This document shows, one piece after another, positions 1 to 9,128 of a stretch of 64,000 nt of DNA. Both the position numbers and the translations under genes were made by a program. Where the stretch lies: NCBI GenBank assembly GCA_025458865.1, contig JALORP010000015.1, positions 32,183 to 96,182 on the forward strand, read 5' to 3'. A model generated the notes under the pieces. It was not told the DNA's origin. It saw only the letters and a list, made by a program, of their open reading frames with translations, and did no database searches. The stretch comes from Steroidobacteraceae bacterium. GTDB lineage: Bacteria > Pseudomonadota > Gammaproteobacteria > Steroidobacterales > Steroidobacteraceae. Position 1 is the stretch's first letter. The number at the start of each line of letters is the position of its first letter.

Positions 1-1028
1 CCAGGGCCGAGGCGAGCCGGCTGGTTCCGTCGAATCTCGAGGCGCACGCGCGGCGACCGAGGGCTCCCGGCCGCACGAGGCTCATGGCCGGCCACGCCGT
101 GCGCGAAGGAATCAGCGACGATCGCGCGCCTGCGCTCGAGCCATCCCGGGCGCGGGGGGGAGCGCGCATCCTCGAGCTGCAGGCCCAGTGCCCCTTCAGG
201 GCGTTCGCGGAACTGCGCCTCGGCGCGCGCGAACTCGACGAACCCGCGCCAGGCGTGGACCGGCGCGTCCGCGGACTCGCGCTGCACGCGGCCCTCGAGC
301 GGGCGTGGCGGGAGCTCGGCGACAGCGCGGCCCTGCTTTCGCTGGACGAAGCCGGCCGGGCCGCGATCGCGCGGCGCTGCGTCGCGGCCGCGCTGGAGCG
401 GGAACTGCCTGCGCAGACCCCGCCACGGCTGGCCCGGCTGGAGGCCGAATGGCAGGAGGCCGCCGTGGTGGCGCTGCTCGCCGCGGACGCCGAGCGCGAT
501 CCCTTCGAGGTGGTCGCGGTCGAAGAGGCGCTGCAGACGACCTTCGCCGGCGTGCCGCTCCGCCTGCGCGTGGACCGCATCGATCGCACGTCATCGGGCC
601 TCGTGCTCATCGATTACAAGACCGGCGCGCCCCGGCAGGCGCAGTGGCGCGGGGCGAGACCGGATGCGCCGCAGCTTCCGCTGTATGCCGTCGTGACCCC
701 TGGCGATGTCGCAGCCATCGCCTTCGTGGCCGTGCAGAACCAGGGTGCCCGTTACCTCGCCCTCGGCGAGCCGGACGCGGAGGTGCCGGGCCTCACGCCC
801 GCGGACCGCTTCAGGATCGCGGAAGACGGCGAGCAGGGCCTCGCATGGCCCGAGATCAAGGCCCGCTGGGCGGCGTGGCTGGAGCGGCTGCTCGAGCAGC
901 ACCGCGCGGGTGATGCGGCAGTGGATCCGAAGCAGCCGCAGACCTGCCGCCTGTGCCATCTCGGCACGCTCTGCCGGGTGGATCGTCGCGCCGTCGGTGA
1001 GGAGCCGGAGGCGAGTGACGATGCCTGA
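1..1028 (+). CDS. AddB-like PD-(D/E)XK nuclease, C-terminal part (5' truncated by window edge)
   Basis: The reading frame is open from base 3 to the stop at 1026-1028. The listed ATG at 84 is therefore probably internal and the gene begins outside the window. The visible part carries a RecB/AddB-type nuclease domain: an N-terminal ILELQAQCPFRAFAELRLG block, a central VDRIDR...LIDYKTG segment (the acidic and lysine nuclease residues), and a C-terminal CRLCHLGTLC cysteine cluster. With an upstream cysteine these would hold the 4Fe-4S cluster typical of AddB-like nucleases. It overlaps the next helicase-nuclease gene by 8 bases (ATGCCTGA), which indicates translational coupling. The likely role is double-strand-break end processing as a heterodimer. 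Family assignment is firm; whether it is functionally AddB or RecC-like cannot be told from this fragment. Confidence 0.85.
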   Translation, partial: RAEASRLVPSNLEAHARRPRAPGRTRLMAGHAVREGISDDRAPALEPSRARGGARILELQAQCPFRAFAELRLGARELDEPAPGVDRRVRGLALHAALERAWRELGDSAALLSLDEAGRAAIARRCVAAALERELPAQTPPRLARLEAEWQEAAVVALLAADAERDPFEVVAVEEALQTTFAGVPLRLRVDRIDRTSSGLVLIDYKTGAPRQAQWRGARPDAPQLPLYAVVTPGDVAAIAFVAVQNQGARYLALGEPDAEVPGLTPADRFRIAEDGEQGLAWPEIKARWAAWLERLLEQHRAGDAAVDPKQPQTCRLCHLGTLCRVDRRAVGEEPEASDDA

Positions 1029-4000
1029 TCCCGCGGCACAGGACGCTCGCGCGCGGCAGCGCGCCCTCGACCCGGAGCATTCCTTCGTCGTGCAGGCGCC
1101 GGCGGGATCCGGCAAGACGAGCCTGCTGACGCAGCGCTTCCTGCGGCTGCTCGCCTGCGTCGAGCGGCCCGAGGAAGTCGTCGCGATCACGTTCACGCGC
1201 AAGGCAGCCGCGGAAATGCGGCATCGCATCGTCGCCGCGCTCGCGTCCGCAGCCGCAGGTCCGCCTGCGGGGGACTCCGAGGCGGAGCGCCTGACCCACG
1301 GGCTCGCGGTCGAGGCGCTGGCCAACTCGCGGCGACGCGGCTGGGATCTCGAGCGTCACCCGTCGCGGCTGCACGTCCAGACGATCGACGGGTTCAACCA
1401 CTGGCTCGCGCGGCGAATGCCGCTCGCCGCTCGCATTGCGCTCTCGCCGGACCTTGCGGACGACGCGGCCTCGATCCACGCGCTGGCTGCGCGACGCCTG
1501 GTCGCGCGGCTGGAGGAGGAGGGCGAGGTCGCGGCCGCGCTCGCGCGCCTCGCTCGTTTGCTCGGGTACGACCCGGCGCGTCTCGCGGAAACCCTGGCCG
1601 GCATGCTCGGCAGACGCGAACTGTGGCTGCCGAAGGTGCTGGAACTCGCGCGGGGAGGGCGCGCGCGCGAGGAGATGGAGGGACTGCTGGCCGCGGCGCT
1701 CGAGCGCGAGCTGGCGTCCATCCGGGCCTGCCTGTCCGGCGGGCCCGCCGAGGCCGCGATCTTGCTGCTCTCCGAGGCGGCCGCAGCCGACCCCGGGGGT
1801 CCGCTGGCGCCACTGGCCGGCGTCTGCGCGCTGCCGCCGGCCTGCGCCGGCGCGGCCGAGGCATGGCGATGCCTCGCGGGTGCGCTGCTCACGAAGCAGG
1901 GCAGGCCGCGCGCGCGCCTCGACAAGAACACGGGTTTCCCGCCCGCGCTGCGAAAGCTCAAGGAGCAGTTGCTCGCATTGCTGCAGGCGCTCGCGGCCGA
2001 TGAAGCCGCGGTGGGTGCGCTCGCCGCCGTGGACAGGCTGCCGCCCGCGCGCTACACGGACGCGCAATGGCAGCTGGTGGAAGCCTTGCGGGCCATCCTG
2101 GTCCCGGCGGCGGCGGAGCTGCAGGCGGTGTTCGCCGAGCTGCGTCAGGTGGACCACGCGGCCGTCGCGGCCGCGGCCCGCAGCGCTCTGGGCGCCGAGG
2201 ACTCGCCGTCCGAACTCGCGCTGGCGCTGGAGTACCGCCTGCGTCACCTGCTGGTGGACGAGTACCAGGACACGGCGCCCGCGCAGGAGGCGCTGCTGCG
2301 GCGCCTGGTGGCGGGCTGGCAGCCCGGCGACGGCCACACCTTGTTCTGCGTCGGCGACCCGATGCAGTCCATCTACGGCTTCCGCGAAGCCGACGTCACG
2401 CTGTTCCTCGAGGCGCAGGTCCGCGGCATCGGGGGCGTGGCGCTCGAGCCGCTCGTGCTGGAGCGCAATTTCCGCTCGTGCCGCGCCATCGTGGACTGGG
2501 CGAACGCCGCGTTCGCCCGGCTCCTGCCGCAGCAGGAGGATTACGAACGCGGCGCCGTGCGCCACGCGCCGAGCGTTCCCACGCGCGACGATGAACCCGC
2601 GGCGGGCGTCACCGTCCATCCGGGGCTCGGCCCCGACGCGCAGCGCGACGCGGGGATCGTCGCGCGGCTCGCGGCAGAGGCGGTCGCGGAGATCCGGGCC
2701 CTCGAGTCGGCCGGGGAGGCGCGCAGCGTCGCCATACTGGTGCGCAGCCGCAGCTCGCTGCCGCCGGTCCTCGCGGCCCTGCGGCGGGCGGGCGTCGAGT
2801 ATCGCGGCGTGGAACTCGACAGCCTGGGCGAGCGTCCCGCGGTGCGCGACCTGCTCGCCCTGGCGCGGGCGCTGCTGCACCTGGGCGACAGGACGGCGTG
2901 GCTCGCGGTACTGAGGGCACCGTGGTGCGGGCTCGCGCTCGCGGACCTGCACGCCCTCTGCGAAGGCGATACCGAGACCACGGTGCTCGCGCTGCTGGAT
3001 CGGCGCCGGGCGGCGCTCAGCGAGGATGGCGCCGCCCGCATCGCCCGGGTCCTGCCGGTATTGCGCGACGCGCTCGACGACCTCGGCCGCGAACCGCTGG
3101 GATCGACGGTGCGCGCGGCGTGGCTGGCGCTCGGGGGGCCGGCCGTGGTGGACGATCCCTCCGACCTCGAGAACGCGAGCGCGTGCTTCGACGCGCTCGA
3201 CGACCTCGCCGCCGGGACGGACGGCCCGCCGGAGGCGTCGGCGGTGGAACGGGCGATCGAGGGACTCATGGCCTCGCCGGTCGGCAGCCCCGAGGCGCGC
3301 GTGCAGGTGATGACGATACACAAGGCCAAGGGGCTCGAGTTCGATACCGTGATCCTGCCGTCGCTGGAACGCGCCGTGCCCGCGGCCGACCGCCAGCTGC
3401 TGTACTGGGCGCCGGTGGCCGTCGCGCCGGGCAGGCGCGGCATCGTGCTGGCGAGCCGTGGCGACGAGCCTGCCGACCGCGGCGACGACCCGCTCGAGCG
3501 CTGGATGCGCAGGCTCGAGCGCGAGCGCTCGCGACTCGAGCTGGGCCGGCTGGCCTACGTGGCGGTTACGCGGGCGCGCCGGCGGCTGCACCTCGTGGGT
3601 GCGGCGCGCGTGGACGAGTCAGGGGAGGAAGGTCCTCAACTCGCCGCGCCGCGCGAAGACACGCTGCTGGGCGTGCTCTGGCCCGCCTTGCGGGATGCCT
3701 TCGAGACGGCGCTTGCCGGGGAGTCGGAGCCGGGCCGCGGGCACGCGGCGCCGGCCGAGAGGCCGCGCGCTTGCGCGCCGGCGCTGATGCGCCTGCCCGC
3801 GGGCTATGCACCGCCGCCGACGCCGGAAGGCCATGGGGGCGCGGGCTCCGTCGAGGCGCGCGGCAGGCCGGGTGCCGTCCGCCCCGAGTTCGACTGGGCC
3901 GGCGAACAGGCGCGGGCGGTGGGCGCGGTCGTGCACCGAGAACTCGAGCGCCTGGCGCGGGAGCGCTTGCCGGCCCGGGACTTGCCGCGCGCAAGCCGGC

Positions 4001-4482
4001 GCTGGCGCCTGGAGCTGCTGCGCGAAGGCCTGCCGGAGCAACTGCTGGCGCCGGCCGAGGCGCGCGTGACCGAGGCGCTATCGCGGGTCGCGGCGAGCGC
4101 GGTGGCGGCACGGCTGCTCGACCCGTCCGCGAGCGAGGCGGAAAGCGAGCTGGCGCTCACGGCGGAGCTCGACGGCGCGCTCGTCCGGGTGCGGATCGAC
4201 CGCAGTTTCGTGGACGAGGCGGGGGTGCGCTGGGTCGTGGACTGGAAGACGGGCGCTCATGCCGGCGGGAGCCTCGACCGGTTCCTCGCGCAGGAACTGG
4301 AGCGCTATTCGCCGCAGCTCGCGCTCTATTCGCGGGTGATGGCGCTGCACGACGGCCGGCCGCAGCGGCTCGGGCTCTACTTCCCGCTGCTCGACCGCTT
4401 CGTGGAATGGCCAGCCGGCGCGAGCGCGGCCTCCAGGAGCGACTCGAGCTCGCCCGGCGGCATGGGTCGCCCGCACAGGTAG
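1021..4482 (+). CDS. AddA-like UvrD-family helicase-nuclease
   Basis: This is a 1153-residue superfamily 1A DNA helicase fused to a RecB-type nuclease. Visible motifs in order: Walker A APAGSGKT (residues about 26-33), motif Ia ITFTRKAAAEM, Walker B VDEYQDTAPAQ, motif III VGDPMQSIYGFREA, motif IV NFRSCRAIVDW, motif V TIHKAKGLEFDTVILP and motif VI VAVTRARRRL. The C-terminal nuclease has GAVVHRELERLA and VVDWKTG. The ORF track starts it at 706, but the ATG at 1021 gives a family-like N-terminus and couples it to the upstream nuclease gene. Together the two genes form an AddAB-like end-resection machine. The last ~25 residues run past the usual LYFPLLDRFVEW end and overlap the opposing GGDEF-EAL gene by 106 bases. 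Confidence 0.9.
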   Translation: MPDPAAQDARARQRALDPEHSFVVQAPAGSGKTSLLTQRFLRLLACVERPEEVVAITFTRKAAAEMRHRIVAALASAAAGPPAGDSEAERLTHGLAVEALANSRRRGWDLERHPSRLHVQTIDGFNHWLARRMPLAARIALSPDLADDAASIHALAARRLVARLEEEGEVAAALARLARLLGYDPARLAETLAGMLGRRELWLPKVLELARGGRAREEMEGLLAAALERELASIRACLSGGPAEAAILLLSEAAAADPGGPLAPLAGVCALPPACAGAAEAWRCLAGALLTKQGRPRARLDKNTGFPPALRKLKEQLLALLQALAADEAAVGALAAVDRLPPARYTDAQWQLVEALRAILVPAAAELQAVFAELRQVDHAAVAAAARSALGAEDSPSELALALEYRLRHLLVDEYQDTAPAQEALLRRLVAGWQPGDGHTLFCVGDPMQSIYGFREADVTLFLEAQVRGIGGVALEPLVLERNFRSCRAIVDWANAAFARLLPQQEDYERGAVRHAPSVPTRDDEPAAGVTVHPGLGPDAQRDAGIVARLAAEAVAEIRALESAGEARSVAILVRSRSSLPPVLAALRRAGVEYRGVELDSLGERPAVRDLLALARALLHLGDRTAWLAVLRAPWCGLALADLHALCEGDTETTVLALLDRRRAALSEDGAARIARVLPVLRDALDDLGREPLGSTVRAAWLALGGPAVVDDPSDLENASACFDALDDLAAGTDGPPEASAVERAIEGLMASPVGSPEARVQVMTIHKAKGLEFDTVILPSLERAVPAADRQLLYWAPVAVAPGRRGIVLASRGDEPADRGDDPLERWMRRLERERSRLELGRLAYVAVTRARRRLHLVGAARVDESGEEGPQLAAPREDTLLGVLWPALRDAFETALAGESEPGRGHAAPAERPRACAPALMRLPAGYAPPPTPEGHGGAGSVEARGRPGAVRPEFDWAGEQARAVGAVVHRELERLARERLPARDLPRASRRWRLELLREGLPEQLLAPAEARVTEALSRVAASAVAARLLDPSASEAESELALTAELDGALVRVRIDRSFVDEAGVRWVVDWKTGAHAGGSLDRFLAQELERYSPQLALYSRVMALHDGRPQRLGLYFPLLDRFVEWPAGASAASRSDSSSPGGMGRPHR
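1652..1659 (+). other. Candidate KOPS (FtsK-orienting octamer)
   Basis: GGGGAGGG matches the enterobacterial KOPS consensus GGGNAGGG. On the plus strand, left of the dif site at 45538, it has the orientation that would guide FtsK toward dif. It lies inside the AddA-like coding sequence, and such octamers also arise by chance in GC-rich DNA. Confidence 0.35.
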
Positions 4483-6572
4483 CCCTGCATCTCGTCGCAG
4501 CCGAGCCCGCGGAGGAATTCGATCTGCGCGGCGGTCTCGACGCCTTCTGCGACGACCCGCAAGCCGAGGTTGTGGCCCAGCGCGACGATGGTGCGGACGA
4601 TGGCGGCATCGTCCGCGTCATGGGTGACGTCGGCGACGAAGGAGCGGTCCACCTTGAGCCTGTGGACGGGAAACCGCTTGAGGTAGGCGAGACTCGAGTA
4701 GCCGGTCCCGAAGTCGTCTATCGCGATCTCGACACCGAGCCTCTGCAGCTGTCCGAGCGTATCCACCATGCGCGGCACGTCGTGCATGACCATGCCCTCG
4801 GTGATCTCGAGTTCCAGCTGTCCCGGCGCAAGCGCGGTTTCGCGGAGGATCTCGGCGACGACGTCCAGGAAGTCCGGCTGGCGCAGCTGTCGCGGAGACA
4901 CGTTGACCGAGACCAGCAGTGGGCCGAGCCCGCGGTCGCGCCACCGGCGGGCCTGGCGGCAGGCGTGCTCCAGCACCAGCCGCCCGATGGGAACGATCAG
5001 GCCGGTCTCCTCGGCCAGCGGGATGAAGCGTGAAGGCATCACCATGGCTTCGCCCGGGGGCTGCCAGCGGACCAGCGCCTCCGCCCCGTTCACCCGGCCG
5101 GTCGCCACGTCGAGGCGCGGCTGGTAGTGCACGACGAAATCACCGTTCTCCACCGCGCGGCGCAGCCGGCGCTCGGTCTGGATGCGCTCGGCCAGCTCGG
5201 CGCTGAGCTGGGGCGTGAAGAACTGCAGCGTGTTGCGCCCGCACTCCTTGGCGCGATACATGGCGGCGTCCGCGTTCTTGAGGAGGGTTTCGCTGTCCCG
5301 GCCGTTGTCCGGGAAGATCGCCACGCCGACGCTGCTGGTCACGTGGAACTCGCCGAATCGGCTGTTCCACGGCGCAGACAGCACCTCGAACACCCGGCCG
5401 GCCCGGGCCTGCACGTCGGCGAGGCTGTGAGCCCCGGCGATGACGATGACGAACTCGTCGCCGCCGAGACGGGCGACGGTGTCGCGCTCGCTCACGCAGG
5501 AACGCAGGCGGCCGGCCATCGCGACCAGCAGGTCGTCGCCGGCCTGGTGTCCGAGGCTGTCGTTGATGTACTTGAACCGGTCGAGGTCCACGAACACCAC
5601 GGCGAGGCAGCCCGGGCCGCCCGCGGTCGCGAGGATGCCCTGCTCGAGCCGCTGCCTTAGCAGCGAGCGATTCGCCAGCCCGGTCAGTTCGTCGTAGTTC
5701 GCCTGCTGCTCGATCCTTGCCTCGTAGCGCTTGCGCTCGGTGATGTCCTCGACGGTCCCCTCGTAATGCGATAGCGCGCCATCCTCGCCGCACACGGCGC
5801 GGGCATTCTCGGATATCCAGATCACGCTGCCGTCGCGCCGGAAAACCTGCGACTCGAACCCGACCACCGATCCCCGCGCGCGCACCCGGCGGATGAATTC
5901 CTCGCGGCGCCCGGGATCCACGTACAGCTGGGCGCGGATGTCCCGCAGCCCGGCGATCAGCTCGGGCGGGGAATCGAAGCCGTAGATCCGCGCGAGCGCC
6001 GGGTTGGCGTCGAGGTACTGGCCCTCCGGCGTGCTCCTGAAGATGCCCTCGATCGCGTTCTCGAACAGTCCGTGATAGCGCCTCTCCGCCGCCCGCAGCG
6101 CATGGAGCGCCTGCACCCGGGCGGTGACGTCCTGCACGATCCCTTCGATGGCGAGGAGGCGACGGTGGCGGTCGTAGAGCCCGACACCCCGCTCCCAGAC
6201 CCAGCGGATGGAGCCGTCCGCGTGGATCAGGCGGTACTCGATGTCGAAGCGTCGTTGCGCCGCGAGGGCCGCATGGATGCCAGAGCGGACACGCTCCCGA
6301 TCCTCGGGATGGGTGATCGATTCGTAGGACACGCGCTGGTTGAACAGCAGGTCCTGCGGCTGGTAGCCGGTGAGCCGCTCGCAGCCCTCGCTGACAAACT
6401 CCATCGTCCACTCGGCGTCGTCGAGGCAGCGGTAGACCATGCCGTCGAGGTTCCCGAGGAGGGTCTTCAACATGCGCGCGAACTCGCGCTGGTCACCGTC
6501 GCGCAGGGCGTCGGTGCCGGGCACCGGCGCCGCGTCGGGCGCGTGCCGTGGCTTGGGGAGCAGGCCGCTCAT
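4377..6572 (-). CDS. PAS-PAS-GGDEF-EAL cyclic-di-GMP signalling protein
   Basis: This 731-residue cytosolic protein has no predicted membrane segments. Two PAS domains (about residues 40-152 and 165-280) precede a GGDEF domain (about 292-450, intact GGDEF active loop) and an EAL domain (about 455-715). The EAL domain has the expected catalytic blocks: GAEALVRW, NVSPRQLRQPDF, ELEITEG and DDFGTGYSSLAYLKRF. The GGDEF inhibitory site, normally RxxD five residues before the active loop, reads SERD, so product feedback is probably lost. Both domains look active, so the net output (c-di-GMP synthesis or breakdown) cannot be inferred. It stands alone, downstream of the gsp operon, and its 3' end overlaps the AddA-like gene. 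A PilZ-domain gene, pilZ, lies 15 kb away. Confidence 0.93.
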   Translation of the reverse strand: MSGLLPKPRHAPDAAPVPGTDALRDGDQREFARMLKTLLGNLDGMVYRCLDDAEWTMEFVSEGCERLTGYQPQDLLFNQRVSYESITHPEDRERVRSGIHAALAAQRRFDIEYRLIHADGSIRWVWERGVGLYDRHRRLLAIEGIVQDVTARVQALHALRAAERRYHGLFENAIEGIFRSTPEGQYLDANPALARIYGFDSPPELIAGLRDIRAQLYVDPGRREEFIRRVRARGSVVGFESQVFRRDGSVIWISENARAVCGEDGALSHYEGTVEDITERKRYEARIEQQANYDELTGLANRSLLRQRLEQGILATAGGPGCLAVVFVDLDRFKYINDSLGHQAGDDLLVAMAGRLRSCVSERDTVARLGGDEFVIVIAGAHSLADVQARAGRVFEVLSAPWNSRFGEFHVTSSVGVAIFPDNGRDSETLLKNADAAMYRAKECGRNTLQFFTPQLSAELAERIQTERRLRRAVENGDFVVHYQPRLDVATGRVNGAEALVRWQPPGEAMVMPSRFIPLAEETGLIVPIGRLVLEHACRQARRWRDRGLGPLLVSVNVSPRQLRQPDFLDVVAEILRETALAPGQLELEITEGMVMHDVPRMVDTLGQLQRLGVEIAIDDFGTGYSSLAYLKRFPVHRLKVDRSFVADVTHDADDAAIVRTIVALGHNLGLRVVAEGVETAAQIEFLRGLGCDEMQGYLCGRPMPPGELESLLEAALAPAGHSTKRSSSGK

Positions 6573-6702
6573 TCACGCCGTTAGCGGCCGGCCGCGCGGG
6601 TTCCTGAGGCGCGAGTTCACAGAATTGCCGGCGCACCATCGCGGTGCGCGCGGCCGGCATGGGGCAGGAGCCGCACGGCCGTGCCTACGCGGCACAGCGT
6701 CC

Positions 6703-7449
6703 CTAGAGGGTTCCCTCGATGGCGAAGCTGCGACGGCCGAGCGAGTCGGGCGGGCCGAGGTAGGCGAGCGCCTGCTGGACGCGCGGGTCGGCCCCGGGAG
6801 CCGTGGCCACCTCGCCACTCAGCAGGTACTGTCCGCGGGGGTCGAGGGTCAACGTGGCCCGCACGGTCAGGGCGCCGGTGCCGAGGTCGCGCAGGCGGCC
6901 GGCGATGCCCTCGGAGCCGACGCTGCCTTCGCCGAGCAGCAGTTCGAAGTCCCCAAGCCCGCCGCTGCCGGCATAGGGGGCGCTGAGGCCGCGGACGTGG
7001 ACCGTGCCTTCAGCCGCCACCGGCCGACCGTCGCGCAGTTCCAGGCGCGCCACGTCGAACTCCACCCTGCCGTTCCAGCCGCGGGGAGCCAGAAAGCCGT
7101 GGAGGTTCGAGATCGGAAGCGAACCCTTCAGGTCCGACAACAGCACGCGGCCCCCGGTGCGGACGGCGACGTCCAGCCCGACGGATGCGTCCGGCGGGCC
7201 GTACACGACGGCATAGTTCAGTTCGAGCAGCGGCAGGCGCCAGGGCCGGCTGGACCAGCGAACGGGACCGAGCGCGTGTCCCTTCCAGCTGGCATTGTCC
7301 ACGCTGCCGCGCCAGATGCTCCCGTGGAGGCCATCGAGCGCGAGGCCGGTGGGCAGGAAGCGCAATGCGACCGTCGCCGGCAGCAGGGCGACGAGGAACA
7401 GCAGGAACGCCGCGATTCCCGCGGCGGCGAGGACCGCAGGGCGGTTCAT
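6703..7449 (-). CDS. gspN: Type II secretion system protein N
   Basis: GspN, 248 residues, is an inner-membrane-anchored periplasmic accessory subunit of the type II secretion system. One N-terminal transmembrane helix (about residues 7-26) is followed by a periplasmic beta-rich domain with the family-typical GLALDGLHGSIWRGS segment. It is the last gene of the gspGHIJKLMN run and overlaps the stop of gspM by one base. GspN is found in only a subset of T2SS loci and its exact function is poorly defined. Confidence 0.88.
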   Translation of the reverse strand: MNRPAVLAAAGIAAFLLFLVALLPATVALRFLPTGLALDGLHGSIWRGSVDNASWKGHALGPVRWSSRPWRLPLLELNYAVVYGPPDASVGLDVAVRTGGRVLLSDLKGSLPISNLHGFLAPRGWNGRVEFDVARLELRDGRPVAAEGTVHVRGLSAPYAGSGGLGDFELLLGEGSVGSEGIAGRLRDLGTGALTVRATLTLDPRGQYLLSGEVATAPGADPRVQQALAYLGPPDSLGRRSFAIEGTL

Positions 7450-7916
7450 CAGGGGCCGCGCAGCACGATGCTGGCGTTCACCAGCCCCGCATTCTCGGTG
7501 CCGTCGACGCTCGCCGATTCCACGGACAGGCCCCGTTCCTGCTGGACGCGCGCCAGCCAGAGCACCAGCGTGTCGAAGGTCGCGGACTCGAACCGCACCC
7601 GCAGGCCGCCCCCGGCGGCCGGCTCCACCCCGGCGAGTGCGCCGCCGAGGCCGGCGTCGCGCGCGGTGCGGTCCACGAGCAGCGGCAGCGGCTCATCGCT
7701 GCGGGCTGCCGGCATGGCCTGAAGGCGCGGGGCGGCCGCCTGCATCCATGCCAGGTCGTCGCGCTTGCGCTCGACGCGCCGTTCCGCGGACGAGACGGCG
7801 GAGGAAAGCGCGGAGAGACCCCCGACGACCAGCAGGATCGCCGCGACGGCGGTTCCCCACAGCAAGACCTGGCGGTCCCGCGAAGAAAGGCCGGCGTACC
7901 AGGAGCTCAGGTTCAT
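7449..7916 (-). CDS. gspM: Type II secretion system protein M
   Basis: GspM, 155 residues, is a bitopic inner-membrane protein that partners GspL in the assembly platform. It has a short cytoplasmic N-terminus (SSWYAGLSSRDRQVLLWG), one transmembrane helix at about residues 19-38, then a coiled-coil stretch and a small periplasmic ferredoxin-like domain. The position between gspL and gspN, with a 4-base overlap to gspL, supports the call. Confidence 0.88.
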   Translation of the reverse strand: MNLSSWYAGLSSRDRQVLLWGTAVAAILLVVGGLSALSSAVSSAERRVERKRDDLAWMQAAAPRLQAMPAARSDEPLPLLVDRTARDAGLGGALAGVEPAAGGGLRVRFESATFDTLVLWLARVQQERGLSVESASVDGTENAGLVNASIVLRGP

Positions 7917-9124
7917 GTGGCCCCCGCGGGGCGGATGGACACGAGCCCGTCAACACCGCCCTCGCGAGGCACCGTCGACTGGACGTCGAAGCTGAGGCCG
8001 CGCTGGCCCACGGCCCGCGCGAGCTCACTGAGCGTCTCGCCGGTCGGCGCGAAGATGCGCAGGTCGAGCATGCGGTCGCGCCAGCCGAGGGAACGGATCT
8101 GGACGCCGCCGATGGCGACGAAGGCCTGCGAGAGCGCGTCGAGCCGGCCGAGCAGGCCGGATGGATCCGCGGCCGCGCCGGCGCCGAGCCGCTGAGACAT
8201 CTGCTGGCGAGGGTCCTCCATCGTCTGCACGTCCGGCATGGCCACGCGGAAAGTCTGCTCGATCGCGGCGTCGAGGCGGCGCTCCTCGTCCCGCAGCTTC
8301 ACGAGCTCGTAGACCGATGTGCCTGCGAGAAGCGCGACGAGCCCCGCCGCCAGCGCGGCCGGCAGGCGCCAGCGGCGCCACTGGGCGCCGAGGCCGCTGC
8401 GCGGCGCGAACGGGCCGCACATGAGCGACAGCGGCGGGCGGGCCAGGGCGCCGGCGGCGAACAGTGGCAGCGACCCGTCGGGGAGCAACTGAAGATCGAG
8501 GCTGCCGGTGACCTCCCGCAGGGCCTCGATCATGTTGCGCGAGCCTTCCCAGTCCTGCTGCGCGACATAGAGCTGTACGTGGCGGTCCTCGCCTTCGAGC
8601 CCGGCGAGCGCGAAGGCCTCGGTGAGCGGCTCGACGGACAACGCGAACGGGAGCCCCGCCGGCGGCTGCACCGTAAGCTGCCCGCCCTCGAGGACCACCA
8701 CGGTCTTGCCAGGATTCTCCGGAAGGCAGAGCGTTTCGCAGTACATCGCTTCCGGCGCGAGTCCCGCAGCCTCGAGCGACGCCAGCCAGCCCGTCATCCG
8801 CTCGCGCGGCACCGCGAGCACGCGCGCGCGTCCGTCCTCGGATTGCTTGCCCACAGCGAAGTGGAAGTCCTCGACGTCGCCTGCGAGCTGCTCCTCGAGT
8901 GCGAAAGGCGCCACCTGTGCGAGCCGGGCGCCTCGGGCGGGCAGTTCGGGCTCCGCCAGGGTCACGTCCGTGCCGGGGACCAGGGCGATGACGCGGCGCT
9001 CTGCGGCGAGCGGCGCGGCGTCGGCCACCGCGCCAGTCGAGACCGGCCCGAGACGCGCGCCGGAGGCATCGACGATGACCCACGACACGGGTTCGCCGAG
9101 GCGCAGGACGAGGATCTGGTTCAT
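7913..9124 (-). CDS. gspL: Type II secretion system protein L
   Basis: GspL, 403 residues, links the cytoplasmic ATPase GspE to the inner-membrane platform. The N-terminal ~240 residues form the cytoplasmic actin-like domain. A single transmembrane helix near residues 243-262 (RLPAALAAGLVALLAGTSVYEL) leads to a C-terminal periplasmic ferredoxin-like domain that pairs with GspM. Its partner GspE is not encoded in this window. Confidence 0.9.
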   Translation of the reverse strand: MNQILVLRLGEPVSWVIVDASGARLGPVSTGAVADAAPLAAERRVIALVPGTDVTLAEPELPARGARLAQVAPFALEEQLAGDVEDFHFAVGKQSEDGRARVLAVPRERMTGWLASLEAAGLAPEAMYCETLCLPENPGKTVVVLEGGQLTVQPPAGLPFALSVEPLTEAFALAGLEGEDRHVQLYVAQQDWEGSRNMIEALREVTGSLDLQLLPDGSLPLFAAGALARPPLSLMCGPFAPRSGLGAQWRRWRLPAALAAGLVALLAGTSVYELVKLRDEERRLDAAIEQTFRVAMPDVQTMEDPRQQMSQRLGAGAAADPSGLLGRLDALSQAFVAIGGVQIRSLGWRDRMLDLRIFAPTGETLSELARAVGQRGLSFDVQSTVPREGGVDGLVSIRPAGAT

Positions 9125-9128
9125 GGGG

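Noticed and set aside
856-3591. 911-residue minus-strand ORF
   Set aside because: Antisense shadow of the AddA-like gene in GC-rich DNA; no domain, low-complexity arginine-rich composition.
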